The notes under the pieces were generated by a model. That model saw only the letters and a program-made list of their open reading frames with translations. It had not been told where the DNA came from and searched no databases. Position numbers and translations under genes: made by a program. From Clostridiales bacterium (GTDB lineage: Bacteria > Bacillota_A > Clostridia > Peptostreptococcales > Anaerovoracaceae), in the NCBI GenBank assembly GCA_012510935.1, contig JAAZHB010000090.1:1-6815 (forward strand): a stretch of DNA of 6,815 bases, in the 5' to 3' direction. Below are positions 5,798-6,815 of the stretch, piece by piece (position 1 is the stretch's first letter; the number at the start of each line of letters is the position of its first letter).

Positions 5798-6815
5798 TTA
5801 TTTAGCTTCTGCAGCCTTCTCAGCATCAAGCTGCTTTACAACCTCGTCAATTCTGTGCGCAACCTTTACGAAATCATCCTCAAGATAACCTCTTGTTGTC
5901 ATTGGAGCAGTTCCAACTCTAACACCTGAAGTCTGCATTGGAGAACGCTTTTCATTAGGAACACAGTTCTTGTTAAGAGTTATGCCAACTTCATCAAGTG
6001 CATTCTGAAGATCCTTACCTGTGAATTCATGATCAGATAGGTCAAGCAAGAATACATGATTATCTGTTCCACCAGTTACAACATCATAACCCATTGCAAC
6101 AAACTCTTCAGCGAAAGCCTTGCAGTTTAGTCTAACTTGATGCTGATAAGCCTTGAATTCAGGCTGCAAAGCCTCCTCAGCACATACAGCCTTTCCAGCA
6201 ATTACATGCTCCAGTGGACCGCCCTGTGCGTATGGGAATACTGCGCTATCAACCTTCTTAGCTAGCTCCTGCTTAGCGAAAATCATTCCACCACGAGGAC
6301 CTCTTAGTGTCTTATGGGTTGTTGTTGTAATAATGTCAGCATATCCAAATGGTGATGGGTGCTCGCCAGCTGCAACTAGTCCAGCAATATGAGCCATATC
6401 TACCATGAAGTAAGCTCCAACTTCCTTTGCAATTTCTGCAAACTTCTCAAAATCAATGATTCTTGAGTATGCACTTGCACCTATAAGGATTAGCTTAGGC
6501 TTTAGAGCGTGAGCCTTCTCCTTAACATCGTCCATATCGATTACGCCATTCTCATCTACATCATAAAATTGAATATCATAAAGCTTTCCAGAGAAATTAA
6601 CGCTTGAACCATGTGTAAGGTGTCCGCCGTTATCTAGGTTAAGTCCAAGAACTGTATCGCCTGGTTCAAGAACAGCCTTATATGCAGCAAAGTTTGCCTG
6701 TGAACCTGAATGAGGTTGTACATTTACATGATAATCAGTATTGAATACCTCTCTCCACTTATCACAGCAGTATTCTTCTAGTTCGTCTACGAATTCTGTA
6801 CCACCATAATATCTA
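5798..6815 (-). CDS. glyA: Serine hydroxymethyltransferase, N-terminus cut by window edge
   Basis: This PLP enzyme interconverts serine plus tetrahydrofolate with glycine plus 5,10-methylene-tetrahydrofolate in the cytoplasm, the main one-carbon entry point. The window holds 338 codons to the TAA at 5800-5798. The family is usually about 410-420 residues, so roughly 75 N-terminal residues lie beyond the edge. In order, the frame shows RYYGG, NVQPHSGSQAN, GGHLTHGS with VNFSGK, MVDMAHIAG (the PLP-contacting Asp and His), and TTTTHKTLRGPRGG with the Schiff-base Lys at 6313-6311. Then come QGGPLEH and SGVRVGTAPMTTRG with the substrate-carboxylate Arg. The last motif reads T-A-P where T-P-A is usual, a minor oddity. 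The Met at 6535 is internal, not a start. The gene ends at the shared terminator and shows no link to the surface-protein genes. Confidence 0.97.
   Translation of the reverse strand, partial: RYYGGTEFVDELEEYCCDKWREVFNTDYHVNVQPHSGSQANFAAYKAVLEPGDTVLGLNLDNGGHLTHGSSVNFSGKLYDIQFYDVDENGVIDMDDVKEKAHALKPKLILIGASAYSRIIDFEKFAEIAKEVGAYFMVDMAHIAGLVAAGEHPSPFGYADIITTTTHKTLRGPRGGMIFAKQELAKKVDSAVFPYAQGGPLEHVIAGKAVCAEEALQPEFKAYQHQVRLNCKAFAEEFVAMGYDVVTGGTDNHVFLLDLSDHEFTGKDLQNALDEVGITLNKNCVPNEKRSPMQTSGVRVGTAPMTTRGYLEDDFVKVAHRIDEVVKQLDAEKAAEAK

Noticed and set aside
6533..6535. Met at 6535 as the start of serine hydroxymethyltransferase
   Set aside because: The frame stays open to the window edge and encodes conserved SHMT motifs (RYYGG, NVQPHSG, GGHLTHG) upstream of this Met, so it is internal.

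Overview
This is an AT-rich window with Firmicutes-type promoters and ribosome binding sites. It reads as part of a Gram-positive, probably anaerobic Clostridia-like chromosome (Lachnospiraceae or a relative). That assignment rests on the BspA-like leucine-rich-repeat surface protein, the style of the serine hydroxymethyltransferase and the base composition; no marker gene for taxonomy is present.

Layout from left to right. At the left edge, a minus-strand gene appears to begin in the last few bases; only its promoter-like box, a strong Shine-Dalgarno sequence and the first one or two codons are visible. Next comes a short gap with an imperfect inverted repeat, then a very large minus-strand gene (159-5054, 1631 aa). 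It encodes a secreted, wall-anchored BspA-type leucine-rich-repeat protein built from five modules in the order I-II-I-II-II, with a signal peptide and an LPXTG-like (LSKTG) sorting signal. A 178-bp divergent promoter region (5055-5232) follows. A small plus-strand gene (from 5233) encodes a membrane-anchored, serine-rich protein ending in a zinc-finger-like CxxC-x12-H segment. A perfect-stem bidirectional terminator (5732-5768) separates it from the convergent minus-strand glyA (serine hydroxymethyltransferase), which runs off the right edge.

The two surface-protein genes are divergent and share one intergenic region. That region has an excellent -35/-10 pair placed so close to the small gene that its mRNA may be leaderless, a 13-bp palindrome over that -35, and three tandem TTGATATA(A/G)T extended -10-like boxes on the minus strand; a fourth copy precedes the left-edge gene. 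glyA is a housekeeping one-carbon/glycine gene with no evident functional link to the surface proteins.

The most unusual signal is in the small gene. Its reading frame is stopped by TGA at 5650-5652, but the same frame continues for 19 sensible codons, including a candidate zinc-ligand His and an aromatic tail, to a TAA at 5710-5712 just ahead of the terminator. This points to a recent nonsense mutation, a sequencing error or UGA recoding. I found no clearly new multi-gene system here.
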